Source: Saccharomycopsis fibuligera x Saccharomycopsis cf. fibuligera
Taxonomy: Eukaryota > Ascomycota > Saccharomycetes > Ascoideales > Saccharomycopsidaceae
Length of the DNA: 64,000 nucleotides
Direction of reading: 5' to 3'
Assembly: GCA_001936135.1 (NCBI GenBank)
Contig: CP012816.1
Location: forward strand, 4,213,501-4,277,500
The position numbers were made by a program, and so were the translations under genes. Numbering within the stretch: the stretch's first letter is position 1; every line of letters begins with the position of its first letter. The notes under the pieces are model-generated. The model had not been told where the DNA came from, searched no databases, and was given only the letters and a program-made list of their open reading frames with translations. Positions 28,614 through 38,477 of the stretch are shown here, one piece after another.

Positions 28614-31600
28614 TTATTTCCTTTTGGCGCCTTTCCTGGTTCTCTTCAGCTGAAGCATGAGCAAGTCCATTGCCGACTGCTCGGTCACCCCTTGGTTTTG
28701 AGTTCTAATATACTCCACTTCTTGGTTTAGCATGTCTCTTGCGCTTCCAATGCCAAACCCAGGCATTGTGCTCCTGTCGGTCCTCCGAGGAGCGCTGCGC
28801 TTGTTTCTCGAGGCTGGCGTTGCTGCGTTTCCACTGATGCTGCTAGTATTGCCGGTAACAGTGCTCCCCTCTGCGCCGACTTTGAAGCTGCCCACCGGGG
28901 CGTGCCTGAGATCGCTGAATGCAAAGTTGTTCCAGTGGAAAGCCATCTGATCATGTTTGGAAAACTTTTGGTAGTCATTAACCAAACCGGTCATGCTCCC
29001 TGCACCATTGGCGGGCCATTCGACGTTTCTCAATGCGTAAAGTTTCTTCAAACTATCAACATCATTGAAAACTTTCTGATGCTGAACCGTTGCATCCTTG
29101 GAAAGATTGGTGGCAACAAGATAGCGAGACGGCGGGTAGCCTGGAGCGCCGCTGCTGTTGTCAAATTCACTGTCAAATTGGTTGGCGTAGCTGGAAAGCA
29201 TCAACAAGGTTTTGGCTCTTGTCGCAGCCACGTAAAAGATCCGCCTTTCTTCGTCAATTGGATCATGGGTTTTCTCGTTTCCAGCGCCAATAGCTTTACC
29301 GGCCGCAGCCTTCCCTGCTTCTTCGGTGTCCCTGATGGCGAACCTTGACGGGAGCACCCCTTCGTTAAGTCCAGGAATATACACGATTGGCCATTCAAGC
29401 CCTTTCGCCGAGTGAATGGTTGAAATAGTTACTATCCCGCTATTGTCCAAGGTTGTTTCTTCCACGCCTTCAATGTCATTGTTTTCCCCAGCACTGGTAG
29501 CATACATATTCACGGAATCAAGAAACTGCTGCAAATAACGAGTGTCGGTTCCCAGCAGCACTTTGGGATAATCTTCAGTAGAGTCATAACTACTAGATTT
29601 ATTCCCGTTATATCCTTTGATGCTAGAAGCCCCATTGTTTGAAGTGTCTGGCATTGGCGGATAGTTTTTAGTTTTCTCGTTTGACACAAATTGTCTAATT
29701 TCTTCAAAGTTAACCGGATTGAATCTTTTAATTTCATTTCTCAATTCTAAATGGTTCGTTATTGCTTCTTGACTGTCTTTATATTTTTCTTGAAGCCCGC
29801 TTTTATGGTAGAGGTAATCAAAAGTGTACAACAATTTGGTCTTATCTTCTGGCATTGGTTCGTCATTGATGTCGACGCATCGCGTCTTCTCAAATTCCAG
29901 GTCAGCTAACTTAGGATCCCGACCTTGCAAAAGCTCTCTAGCAACAAGTATCATTTCAAGGTATTTGTGCAATGAATTCTTCGCAACCAATGAAATCTTA
30001 ATTTTGTTTCTACCAACAGCAAAATCAGAAATCAAATCCAATGCAGATTTGGCTCTGTGATCTTCTTTAGCAAATTCAGCAGCAATTTTTTCCAAAGTTT
30101 TAGCTCCCAAGCCATCTGCTTGGAACTCTAAAGTTCGAAGAATGGCCAATCTATCTTCATTGAATGCCACCACTCTCATGTAGTCGAGCATCAATGTCAC
30201 TTCTTTACGTTGCCAGAAAGAAACGCCCTTATTAATTTTATACGGGATTTTACGTTCTATCAATGCCTGCTCAATTTTTCTGGATTGATACCCAGAACGT
30301 ATCAACACCGCAATATCAGATCTTCTGAAAAGCTGATTAGGAAAGGATAATAAATACAAGATATCGTTACCAATAAACCGAGCTTCTTGCACATCATTAG
30401 CAAAATGTTTGTACACTGGCGGGAATGACGTTTTTGATTGAGGCTTCAAGGATTTCGTGTGCTTCCTTTGCTGGTCTTGTAACATAAGTGACTCACTGAA
30501 GAATAGCAAGTCCTTAGTAGAACGGTAGTTTTCGTTCAAGTATATGACTTTGAGTTGGCTAGCAAAAGTAGTAGCCATAAACTCAAAATTTTGTACCACA
30601 GCATTTCGGAACCCATATATACTCTGGTCGGGATCCCCGACAACTGTGACATTATTGTTACTTGTGTTTTTGGCAAACTGGTATAGCAACTCTAACTGGA
30701 TCTTGTTAGTATCCTGGAACTCGTCAACACAAACGTGTTTGACGTAATTAAGAATATATGGGAATTTCTCAAAAGTTTTGTAGGCATATAAAAGTAAATC
30801 ATCAAAATCCAACAAGTTTAATTTTTGCAATTGTTGTTGATATGCATGGTAAACTGCATAAAGCTTGGTGTCGTGTTTTTTAGTACTGTCGCGATAATTC
30901 TGAGGCAACATCCCTTTAGATTTCAAATTCGAAATGCGAGTTCGAAAACTTTTTATTTTCTCATTAGTCAATTTTGGTGGTGCTTGTTCCTTGCCAACAA
31001 GTAACTTCAGAACAATAGCTTCCTGTCCGAGTACCTCTTTCAAAACTCCGTTACTGTCAGCCGTATCTGCAATAGCGAACTCTTTCAAATCAATCAAGTA
31101 TCCGTATTTACGCAAAATTTGGAGACAAACACTATGGAAAGTACCAATAATTAATTTTGACGTATCAATGACACACTGGTCTGGTTTGTTACTTTCAACG
31201 TCTAGCAAAAGGTTTTGCAAGCGGTCATTCATTTCTTTGGCAGCATTTTTGGTAAATGTTGTGACAATAATCTCGCTTGGAGAGACATCATGCTTTAAAA
31301 TCAAGTACGCCACCCGTGCAGTAATGACTTTAGTTTTACCAGTACCTGGGCCAGCAACAATTTGCAATGGGCTTTCCAATGGAGCAGTAACGGCTTGTTT
31401 CTGCTCAAAGTTCAATCCGCCGAGGATTTCCTCGATGCGCTGATCTCTAGAAATTTTTTTCTTGTCCTTTGAAGCTTGATTGCTGCCAAAGGTTATTTCC
31501 TTATCGAATCCATACTTCATATCCTTTGGTTGCTCATAATTTTTGACGTATGTTTTCGAGAGCCTATCAAAGAGAGTCCGTGGTGAAGAATGCGTATCAT

Positions 31601-31784
31601 GGCTAGCTTGTAAAGATGCTAGTCTCTCTCGATGCTGGCAAACGGTGAATGGGCCTCCAGCAGCGCTAGCAGCACTGCGAGCCTGTCTCTTGTTAACAGC
31701 TGTGGCAGGACGAGCTATAGCAGCAGCAGCAGCAGCAGCAGCAGGCCTTTTTGATCCTGGTGGGAAAAATGGTGGCAGAGACAT
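28614..31784 (-). CDS. SRS2: SRS2-type UvrD-family DNA helicase
   Basis: A superfamily 1 3'-5' helicase. Srs2 strips Rad51 from single-stranded DNA, acting as an anti-recombinase and in replication-fork repair. It has 1056 residues against 1174 in S. cerevisiae. The core begins near 122: Walker A GPGTGKT at 145-151, TTFTKNAAKEM, GTFHSVC, Walker B DEFQDT at 354-359, GDPDQSIYGFRNA, LNENYRS, then motif V ISTIHSAKGLEWPIVYIPGL at about 787-806 and VI EERRIFYVAATRAK. S. cerevisiae Srs2 starts almost at the helicase core. Here an Ala/Arg/Ser-rich extension of about 120 residues precedes it, including a GCA-repeat poly-Ala. Met89 is an alternative start. The C-terminal tail is short and ends basic (KRTRKGAKRK). 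Hmi1 was considered, but motif spacing fits Srs2 better. Confidence 0.92.
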   Translation of the reverse strand: MSLPPFFPPGSKRPAAAAAAAAIARPATAVNKRQARSAASAAGGPFTVCQHRERLASLQASHDTHSSPRTLFDRLSKTYVKNYEQPKDMKYGFDKEITFGSNQASKDKKKISRDQRIEEILGGLNFEQKQAVTAPLESPLQIVAGPGTGKTKVITARVAYLILKHDVSPSEIIVTTFTKNAAKEMNDRLQNLLLDVESNKPDQCVIDTSKLIIGTFHSVCLQILRKYGYLIDLKEFAIADTADSNGVLKEVLGQEAIVLKLLVGKEQAPPKLTNEKIKSFRTRISNLKSKGMLPQNYRDSTKKHDTKLYAVYHAYQQQLQKLNLLDFDDLLLYAYKTFEKFPYILNYVKHVCVDEFQDTNKIQLELLYQFAKNTSNNNVTVVGDPDQSIYGFRNAVVQNFEFMATTFASQLKVIYLNENYRSTKDLLFFSESLMLQDQQRKHTKSLKPQSKTSFPPVYKHFANDVQEARFIGNDILYLLSFPNQLFRRSDIAVLIRSGYQSRKIEQALIERKIPYKINKGVSFWQRKEVTLMLDYMRVVAFNEDRLAILRTLEFQADGLGAKTLEKIAAEFAKEDHRAKSALDLISDFAVGRNKIKISLVAKNSLHKYLEMILVARELLQGRDPKLADLEFEKTRCVDINDEPMPEDKTKLLYTFDYLYHKSGLQEKYKDSQEAITNHLELRNEIKRFNPVNFEEIRQFVSNEKTKNYPPMPDTSNNGASSIKGYNGNKSSSYDSTEDYPKVLLGTDTRYLQQFLDSVNMYATSAGENNDIEGVEETTLDNSGIVTISTIHSAKGLEWPIVYIPGLNEGVLPSRFAIRDTEEAGKAAAGKAIGAGNEKTHDPIDEERRIFYVAATRAKTLLMLSSYANQFDSEFDNSSGAPGYPPSRYLVATNLSKDATVQHQKVFNDVDSLKKLYALRNVEWPANGAGSMTGLVNDYQKFSKHDQMAFHWNNFAFSDLRHAPVGSFKVGAEGSTVTGNTSSISGNAATPASRNKRSAPRRTDRSTMPGFGIGSARDMLNQEVEYIRTQNQGVTEQSAMDLLMLQLKRTRKGAKRK
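31718..31745 (-). repeat. GCA-type repeat coding poly-Ala in SRS2
   Basis: Consecutive CAG/GCA trinucleotides read on the minus strand as alanines at about residues 14-22 of SRS2. The tract is likely length-variable. Confidence 0.75.
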
Positions 31785-32084
31785 GGCTTAGTGGGTTTCC
31801 TATGTTTCTTAGCGCTGTCTGCCCGTTTGCAGATCAGCTTGAGTGTTGATGTTCTGACTGTTTTGATGATTCAAGATAACGCGCAATAGGAAAAAACAAT
31901 TTTTTTTCTTCCAGCATTTTGGCGTTTCGGTGTTTTGAACGGGTCTTTTATTACACCGAAGCTCAACCCTCACATGAGCGCTTATAAGCACTTTGCAACG
32001 ACTACGATAAACACCTCATAGACCATACTTTTTTCTGTAGTTCTTAAAACCTAAATTTTTTCTACATAAGTAATATTTCTAGCA
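31785..32084. promoter_or_regulatory. SRS2 upstream region
   Basis: About 300 bp between the SRS2 start and the detectable end of the decayed copy. AT-rich; I recognise no MCB (ACGCGT) or other named site. Confidence 0.35.
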
Positions 32085-33000
32085 CAAGCAGAAATAATCT
32101 TCTTTAAAGGTGCTCTTTTGAAATTGGGATATACTCTATTTTTCCAATAAAAAGCCATACTATCACCCCTAAAAAATTCAGATAATCACTAGCCAATTTA
32201 TCAAGCTCTTCGTCCCCACCTTCTGGCCGCTTGCCCTATCTTATTTTATATAATTTCTTCAACTGTGCCTACGCTAGTAAGTGCGTTTTGATGCGCTATT
32301 ATGTCTTTTGTTATCGGTAAGCTGAGGTATCGCGACGGCAGATACCACATAGAAGAAAAGCTTCTGTGACAATAAAGCCCATTGCCATTGATAACATCAC
32401 CTTCTTGAGTAGCGTAACTAGAAAGTATTACTAACATTTTGGCTCTAGTGGCAGAAATGTAAAAAATTCGTCTCTCTTCGCTTATCTGGTTATAAAGTCG
32501 ATTTCGTCTCCATCGGCATTGCCGTTGAGATTCTTATTACTACTTTTTCTAAAGTTGATTGGATTGCTTCCCATGAATGCGAATCTTGATGGAAGTATTA
32601 CCTCGTTAAGGCCCGAAATGTAAAATATTGGCCATTCAAGCCCCTTGGCTGCATGCATTGTAGAAATCTTTATTGCCTTACTATCAACATCTTGATCTTT
32701 CCGCATCATCGTTAATATCAGCATTCAACGCATACAAGCGTACAGAATCAAGGAATAATCTTGAGTGATTATATACATCCGGTTCATGCTCCCTAGCTAA
32801 CTGAATGGCTGCCACGCCAACTTGGTGCTTTTGCGCTCGCTGGTCGACTTCCCTGTCGTTATTATTGAAATATCAACAGCATTTACAGGAAAGCGAGGAT
32901 ACTCAGCCGTTTCTTTAGTGTGAGCAAAATCTTGTGCTGCATGTTTACGCTTCTGTAGAACTTTAACCGGCGTCCTATACGCGGATCAGCACAAAGCATC
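32085..33000 (-). pseudogene. Decayed tandem copy of the C-terminal half of SRS2
   Basis: In shifting minus-strand frames this region encodes segments colinear with SRS2 residues of about 688-960. From upstream to downstream: FAHTKETAEYPRFP (like the NEKTKNYPPMP region), LFLDSVRLYALNADINDDA (like QFLDSVNMYATSAGENND), ISTMHAAKGLEWPIFYISGL (motif V), SEERRIFYISATRAK (motif VI), LPSRYLSLPITKD, and DSMAFYWKNRVYPNFKRAP (like DQMAFHWNNFAFSDLRHAP). Frame changes occur near 32865, 32705 and 32490, and stop codons lie near 32245 and 32200, so it cannot encode a helicase. The ATPase half is missing. It sits head-to-tail just upstream of intact SRS2. Protein-level divergence suggests an old duplication and not a recent assembly duplicate. 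Confidence 0.88.
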
Positions 33001-33177
33001 AAAAACATTAAAAGCATAAAGAGAAACAAAGCAAAACAATATTGTATTAAATAAGCAGGATGGGAAAAAAAAAGAAAAGAAAAAAAAAAAAACATAGCTG
33101 TGCAGTATATAGATCTATAGTGAATGTATCAAAAAGCTTGCAAGCTGAGATAGTGTTTATATCGATTAGTGCTTTGT

Positions 33178-34128
33178 TTATAATAAAAACCAAGCATACA
33201 AGATAGAAAGACTACTAGTCACAAAAATTGTAGCCACATTGACCCCATTATTGTCTAGCACATCCCATCCAGTGATTTTAACAAACTCCTCAGCTTTAGC
33301 TTCGGAAACATTGACCTTCAGCCCGTTAGGGTTCTCAATGACAAGGCCGTTGGCTTTGTCAACATAAGATCTCTGAAAAATCGCTCCGATCAATGAATCA
33401 ATAATAGTACCAAGAATGCCAAAAGCACTGACTGAGGCAACAAGGATAGCTTTCTCAAGCCAACTTTCGCCAATGACGATAATAGAAACCAAGGCAATTA
33501 TAAGAGAAGCTGCTCCACCGGCTAATAAACCAGTGCTCGAGACACCACCATTGGTTCCCTTTGGACACGGCTTTAACGTGGTGATTAACAAAGGCGTGTT
33601 TTTGGATAGCATTCCAAACTCAGAGGACCAAGTATCGGAAGCTGCCACTGCATAGTTTACTACTGCTCCAAAAAGGAGTTTGGCAGTCAAGTGTGGGTCG
33701 GTTTTGAAAAGGATTGTCAGTAGGATGAGCAAAGTGGCAGGCAAGGAATTGGCAAGAACTTGGACATGACTTCTTTGAGTGTGACTGCCTTCAGCGGTAA
33801 TCGTCTTGGTCAACTTGGCTTTTTCTTGGAGCTTGTATTTGGTGGAAACATTACCGAGGATGAAAAACAATACCACTAAGTTCAAGTACAAGCTAGACTC
33901 GGTAAGGGAGTGGATAACTCCAGTGACAAAGGCAGTAGCGACTCCAAGATTGGTCAAGGACTTATGGGAATAGGCACGGTAACAAATGAATAGAAGAATC
34001 GCGGCACGGTAGCCCGCAGAGTAAACGGAAACCATGTTGTATAGCTTTCTGAAATAATTGACTTTGCAAAGACCAGATATCCAAATTTTAACTGTTTTAC
34101 CAACTATAACGATAATCAACTTTACCAC
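33178..34128 (-). CDS. DUF92/TMEM19-family membrane protein
   Basis: A multi-spanning membrane protein with the DUF92 signature: NYAVAASDTWSSEFGMLSK followed by PLLITTLKPCPKGTNGGVSSTGLLAG, then FGILGTIIDSLIGAIFQ. Hydrophobic segments number about six, and the last (NVATIFVTSSLSILYAWFLL) ends the protein. Related plant and bacterial proteins include VTE6-type prenyl-phosphate kinases. The function of the fungal members is not something I can state. The first Met gives 316 residues. Met32 (VSVYSAGYRAA) is a plausible alternative start closer to the family's usual N terminus. It is divergent from the cyclophilin gene across about 200 bp. Confidence 0.82.
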   Translation of the reverse strand: MVKLIIVIVGKTVKIWISGLCKVNYFRKLYNMVSVYSAGYRAAILLFICYRAYSHKSLTNLGVATAFVTGVIHSLTESSLYLNLVVLFFILGNVSTKYKLQEKAKLTKTITAEGSHTQRSHVQVLANSLPATLLILLTILFKTDPHLTAKLLFGAVVNYAVAASDTWSSEFGMLSKNTPLLITTLKPCPKGTNGGVSSTGLLAGGAASLIIALVSIIVIGESWLEKAILVASVSAFGILGTIIDSLIGAIFQRSYVDKANGLVIENPNGLKVNVSEAKAEEFVKITGWDVLDNNGVNVATIFVTSSLSILYAWFLL

Positions 34129-34329
34129 CCATAGCTAGAACACTGATGGAGCCCCTGAAATGTCAAAATAGAGCGGCTGCCAAAGTTGAAAGCAGGCCGG
34201 GTGATGCGCCAAAACGGGAAAACGCCTGTACTCGACAGTGATAAAGAAGCTTCTGTTTTTTATCTGGACACTATTGGTGTACGCGGCGATATGTTGCCAA
34301 ATACAGGCAGCTAAATCAATCTACTCATC

Positions 34330-35088
34330 ATGATATTTCGCTCTTCGCTTTTTTTATGGATAATAAGTTTACCATTGCTATTGCTTGCGGCTCCTATTGA
34401 AGACCCACCAATAACCCACCATGTATGGTTCCAGATCAAGCATGGCGACAAGGACGTTGGCAAGATCACCATGGGCCTCTTTGGCACGGTGGTGCCGAGA
34501 TCAGTTGAGAACTTTGTTCAATTAACAAAGGGCTACAAAGATGCTAGCTACGTCAACAGCATCTTTCACCGTATTATTAAGGGATTCATGATTCAGGGTG
34601 GTGACTTTGAGTTTGGTAGCGGTATCGGTGGTTGGTCCATTTATGGCAAGAAGTTTGAGGATGAAAACTTCAAGGTCAGATTTACCAAGCCTGGGTATCT
34701 TGCTTACGCTAACTCTGGCCCAGATTCCAACGGATCCCAATTTTTCATTACTACTGCCGTTACTAGCTGGTTGGATGGTAGACATGTTATCTTTGGTAAA
34801 GTTATTGATGGTTTTGAAACATTGTCCTCAGTGGAAAACGTCAAGACAGGCAAAAATGATAAGCCTGAAGTTGATGTGATTATAGCTGCTGCTGGGGTGG
34901 AGAAGGTTGATGTCAGTGATTCCGAAAGAATTGATTGGGACGAGTCTAATAGACCTGTCAATGGTAGTCATAAAGGATGGATTTTGTTTGTTTTGGCGAT
35001 ATTCGTTGCTATCACTGCTTATGGCGTTAGGCTCAGATATTTGCAGCATAAAGAGATCAGAGAGGAAATTGAGTTCCATAGAATCTGA
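34330..35088 (+). CDS. Secretory-pathway cyclophilin with C-terminal membrane anchor
   Basis: A peptidyl-prolyl cis-trans isomerase of 252 residues. The N terminus is a clear signal peptide (about 1-21, FLWIISLPLLLLAAP). The cyclophilin domain (about 30-200) carries the active-site FHRIIKGFMIQGGDF, with Arg and Gln in place, GSQFFITT, and WLDGRHVIFGKV, where the Trp is linked to cyclosporin binding. The usual GTGGKSIYG loop reads GSGIGGWSIYG. A hydrophobic segment near 219-237 (GWILFVLAIFVAITAYG) followed by a charged tail makes it a type I membrane protein of the ER or later compartments, like S. cerevisiae Cpr4/Cpr8. I cannot choose between those names. Confidence 0.88.
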   Translation: MIFRSSLFLWIISLPLLLLAAPIEDPPITHHVWFQIKHGDKDVGKITMGLFGTVVPRSVENFVQLTKGYKDASYVNSIFHRIIKGFMIQGGDFEFGSGIGGWSIYGKKFEDENFKVRFTKPGYLAYANSGPDSNGSQFFITTAVTSWLDGRHVIFGKVIDGFETLSSVENVKTGKNDKPEVDVIIAAAGVEKVDVSDSERIDWDESNRPVNGSHKGWILFVLAIFVAITAYGVRLRYLQHKEIREEIEFHRI

Positions 35089-35533
35089 GTAACATTAGTT
35101 GGCAGCTTTTATTCTTTTTCTCTATTATTTTGCTGTTTCTATTTTTTTATAATTAATTTACATTGGTTTGTACACCTTGTGGGTATTTTCAATTTTCTTG
35201 TTTATGTTGTTGTTAAGTTCTTTGAAGTTGCCTCTGTCGCTTGTACTTATAAACTAAAACAGAGAAGAGACTTCAAGCTGCTTCCTGGTTTTCTAATTTT
35301 TTGGCTATGAAAAAGCTGTATCGGGTTTATTGATATTGTTGTATGCAATATAATGCTTAAATATGCATATGTAGCGTGGGCGATGAGACAGGAACGAAAA
35401 TTAGAAAAAAAAAATTTTTTTTTCTACTAATCTGCTCTATCAGAATTGAAACACTATTTCTAAATTGCACTCTCTTTCACTCAACAGACCCAGTGAGAGT
35501 ATTGACAAACAATCTCATCAACAATAATTGAAA
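35089..35533. other. Cyclophilin 3' flank and UTP14 promoter
   Basis: A 445-bp gap. The UTP14-proximal half contains the PAC and RRPE-like elements listed separately, then a pyrimidine-rich initiation region. Confidence 0.5.
35380..35423 (+). promoter_or_regulatory. PAC and RRPE-like ribosome-biogenesis elements
   Basis: GCGATGAG at 35380-35387 matches the PAC core. It is followed 17 bp later by A10T9 (35405-35423), which contains the RRPE core AAAAATTTTT. The pair lies 110-155 bp upstream of the UTP14 ATG, the usual place for these elements in ribosome-biogenesis genes, where Dot6/Tod6 and Stb3 bind in S. cerevisiae. Confidence 0.7.
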
Positions 35534-38020
35534 ATGGGTATCAAACCAACATTCAAAAATGGATCGTTAGTACTCATGAACCCAAAGACCGGGAATATGG
35601 TCTCTAATAGTGACGATGAAGCGTTAAAAGATTTTAGTGATGAGAGTATAGACTCTGATGAATTTGATTCTGAGTATGCTTCAGATGATAGTGGCGAACT
35701 CAGTTACGATGAAGATGAGTTGAAACCTTTAAGTGAAATTTGGGATATTGATGAAAAAGATTCCAAAGAAGCTGATGATAAAGAAAGTAGCATTAAATTA
35801 GACAGCAAGCAGGAGGAGCTTGATGAGTTAAGCACCAGTGAAGAAGACGATAGTGAAAGTAGTGAAGCCGAACTGGAAGAAGTATCAGATGATGAAGATG
35901 ATGTATTTGATGTTGATGAAGCTGAGAGTGAAACCGGTGAGTTGAGCAATGTTTTGAGTAATTTGAAAAAAGCCAAGAAAAAGACAGAAAAGCAAAAGAA
36001 AAAATTGGTATCGCTCAATATCAAAGAGAATGAGCTTAATGTCCCAACCAATGGTGCCAAATTGTCTATTACAGATATGATGGAAGCCGTCAATGATCCC
36101 GCTGCCCAAGATAAGTCTGGTCTTTTGAAAAATTTGGAAGAAGTCAAACCATTAGCCATACCTTTACCTAAAAGAATTCAAGAGAGACACGAAAGAAGTG
36201 CGGCTTTTGAAATCTCTAAAAATGAAGTTTCAAAATGGAAAGATGATGTGGAAAGATTGAAAAGGGCTGAAGTTATCAAGTTTCCATTGGTTTCTGGTGA
36301 AGAAAAATTGAAAAAAGTGTCAGCCTTTGCACCATCTGAGAATCCATTCAATGAATTAGAATCCAAAGTTAATAATGTTTTGGAAGTGTCATTACTTAAT
36401 GATACTAAGAAAGAAGCTCTTTTTGAACAAATTGAAACTGCAAAGTTATCAAAGGAGGAGATGATGAAAAAGCAAAATGACCTCAGATTGATGAGAGATT
36501 TGCTTTTTCGTGAAGAACGTAAGGCTAAAAGACTCAAGAAGATAAAATCCAAGAGTTATAGAAGAATAAAGAAGAAGGAAATGCTAAAGAATAAAGAATT
36601 ATTAGAGGAGCTAGAAGGCCCTAATGAAGATGAACAAGATCAAGATGCTGCAAGAGCAGAAGCAAGAATGTCTCTTAAGTTTAAGAATAACTCCAGTAAA
36701 TGGGCTAAAGATATGTTGAAACATGGCATGACCAAAGATAAAGAAACTAGAACTGAAATGGAAGCCATGCTTCAACAGGGTCAGAAACTACGTGAAAAAA
36801 TAATTGGCAAAGAGGATTCTGATGAGGATGCTGAATTGGAAGACTTTGAAAATGACCAAGAAGATGAAGAAGATGTGATACAGAAGAAGGCTAATGTTGG
36901 GAAAACAGGATTTATGAATATGGCGTTTATGCAGAAAGCAGAAGCCAAGATCAAAGAAAAGAATCAAGAGGATTTGGAGAAACTCAAAAGACTCGAGCAA
37001 GGGTTGGATATTGAAGATTTTAAAGATGATACTACGTCAAAGGCGAAGACGGTCTTGAATAAAGGTAGAAGAATTTACACTCCAGAAGCAACAAAAGCAG
37101 GCAAAGAATTGCAGGAACAAAATTTACAAACTGTGCAGGAATATGAAGACGAAGAAGGTAATAATCTTCACAATAAGTTAGAGGAAAAGTTCACCACGAA
37201 AGAAAAGAAGTCAAACAACAAAAAGAACAAGTCCAAGGACTCCAAACCAGCAGACAAAAATCAGGATGAAGACAGCAAGGACAGTAAGCAAGAAGAAGAT
37301 AATGATGCAGCCAACCCTTGGTTAGGTGCCAATGCTGCAAATGCAGTTAAAAAGTCTAGTAAAGTCAAAGGTGTAGACCAAACTAGTACAAAAGCTGAAA
37401 AGCAAGCGTACAAATTGGCAAAGTCTAAGAAAAAGAATGCAGGCAAACCGTCAGTGGATACAGAACTTATTAATACTGAGGCAACCTTAAACATTAATGC
37501 TAAGTTTGATGAATCTTCTGATGATGAAGGTAATGTTGATAGTGGTGATATTGAATCATTCCAACAGAAAGATCTAATAAAAGAAGCTTTTGAGGGTGAC
37601 GATGTGGTTAAGGAATTTGAGCGTGAAAAGAAACGTACCATCAAAGAAGAAGACGACCAATGGGTTACTGCTGAGCAACCAGGTTTCAATTCATGGATTG
37701 GCGGAGGCATGAAACAACGTAAAAAGCAAAAAAAGAACCAAAAGATGAAGAAAGTGAAAGGCTTGAAGTCTGCTGATGCCAGAACTGATAAGAAACTTCA
37801 AAATGTGATCTTTAATGAGAAGGTTAATAAAAAGAGCTTGAAATACCAGTCTAATGGAGTGCCATTCCCATACGAGAACAAGGAACAATACGAAAGAAGC
37901 TTAAGAATGCCAATTGGTCAAGAATGGACCACAAGGGCCACTTTCCAGAAGATGACGATGCCTAGTGTTATCACCAAGTCAGGCCAAGTGATCAAGCCGC
38001 TTAGCAAGAAGCTGAAATAG
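35534..38020 (+). CDS. UTP14: U3 snoRNP / SSU processome protein UTP14
   Basis: A nucleolar protein of the small-subunit processome that activates the helicase Dhr1 to release U3 snoRNA during 18S rRNA maturation. It has 828 residues from ATG 35534 (S. cerevisiae 899). Conserved blocks: acidic N-terminal DEDELKPLSEIWDIDEKD, LSITDMMEAVND, PLPKRIQERHERSAAFEI, LFREERKAKRLKKIKSKSYR, KWAKDMLKHGMT, GKTGFMNMAFM, KGRRIYTP, NPWLGAN, and the C-terminal VPFPYENKEQYERSLRMPIG and EWTTRATFQ. Long acidic/Lys-rich stretches between blocks are normal. The basic N-terminal 30 residues of the S. cerevisiae protein are absent, and I saw no upstream exon that would supply them. Confidence 0.95.
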   Translation: MGIKPTFKNGSLVLMNPKTGNMVSNSDDEALKDFSDESIDSDEFDSEYASDDSGELSYDEDELKPLSEIWDIDEKDSKEADDKESSIKLDSKQEELDELSTSEEDDSESSEAELEEVSDDEDDVFDVDEAESETGELSNVLSNLKKAKKKTEKQKKKLVSLNIKENELNVPTNGAKLSITDMMEAVNDPAAQDKSGLLKNLEEVKPLAIPLPKRIQERHERSAAFEISKNEVSKWKDDVERLKRAEVIKFPLVSGEEKLKKVSAFAPSENPFNELESKVNNVLEVSLLNDTKKEALFEQIETAKLSKEEMMKKQNDLRLMRDLLFREERKAKRLKKIKSKSYRRIKKKEMLKNKELLEELEGPNEDEQDQDAARAEARMSLKFKNNSSKWAKDMLKHGMTKDKETRTEMEAMLQQGQKLREKIIGKEDSDEDAELEDFENDQEDEEDVIQKKANVGKTGFMNMAFMQKAEAKIKEKNQEDLEKLKRLEQGLDIEDFKDDTTSKAKTVLNKGRRIYTPEATKAGKELQEQNLQTVQEYEDEEGNNLHNKLEEKFTTKEKKSNNKKNKSKDSKPADKNQDEDSKDSKQEEDNDAANPWLGANAANAVKKSSKVKGVDQTSTKAEKQAYKLAKSKKKNAGKPSVDTELINTEATLNINAKFDESSDDEGNVDSGDIESFQQKDLIKEAFEGDDVVKEFEREKKRTIKEEDDQWVTAEQPGFNSWIGGGMKQRKKQKKNQKMKKVKGLKSADARTDKKLQNVIFNEKVNKKSLKYQSNGVPFPYENKEQYERSLRMPIGQEWTTRATFQKMTMPSVITKSGQVIKPLSKKLK

Positions 38021-38477
38021 TTTGGGGTTGACGACTGTACTGTATAATAGAATACTATCTACTTGATCAGATGTTATGTAAGTTATTAACAAAACTTTTT
38101 TGAGTAAATCATCATAATTAAATTCCCAGAAAAGCAGTTTGTGTAATTTCTTGGAGAAGCAGTTTCAAAACAGTTATATATTATGTATAAGTCATAGCTT
38201 GGCATGTATGTCAAGTGGTGCTGACATTTTGTTTTCACGTGATCTGCGCGCAAAGGGAAAAATTCTCCTGATGAGGAATCAACGGCCATCGGGGCTCAAC
38301 TGACACTGGCGCAAAAACATTTTGTTTTTGACTGCTATTGCCTTTTCAGGATACAAAATACGCTAGCGCTACTGTCTTTTCGATTGGACAATCAAAGCCA
38401 CTATTTCCTGTTTTTGAGTACACTTCATGCTATAGTAGCGATCTTCATGCTAGACACGAGCCATTCAGCTTTTAACT
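38021..38477. other. UTP14 3' flank and YPK9 promoter
   Basis: A 457-bp gap between plus-strand genes. A CACGTG box at 38236-38241 lies 240 bp before the YPK9 ATG. No gene was recognised. Confidence 0.5.

Noticed and set aside
27610-28730. Several 65-123 codon frames on both strands of the GC-rich island
   Set aside because: GC-rich DNA has few stop codons; the frames overlap each other and the microsatellite, and none resembles a known protein.
35528-35533. Start of UTP14 six bases upstream, at TTG
   Set aside because: TTG is not a normal start; the ATG at 35534 follows immediately and has a good A-rich context.
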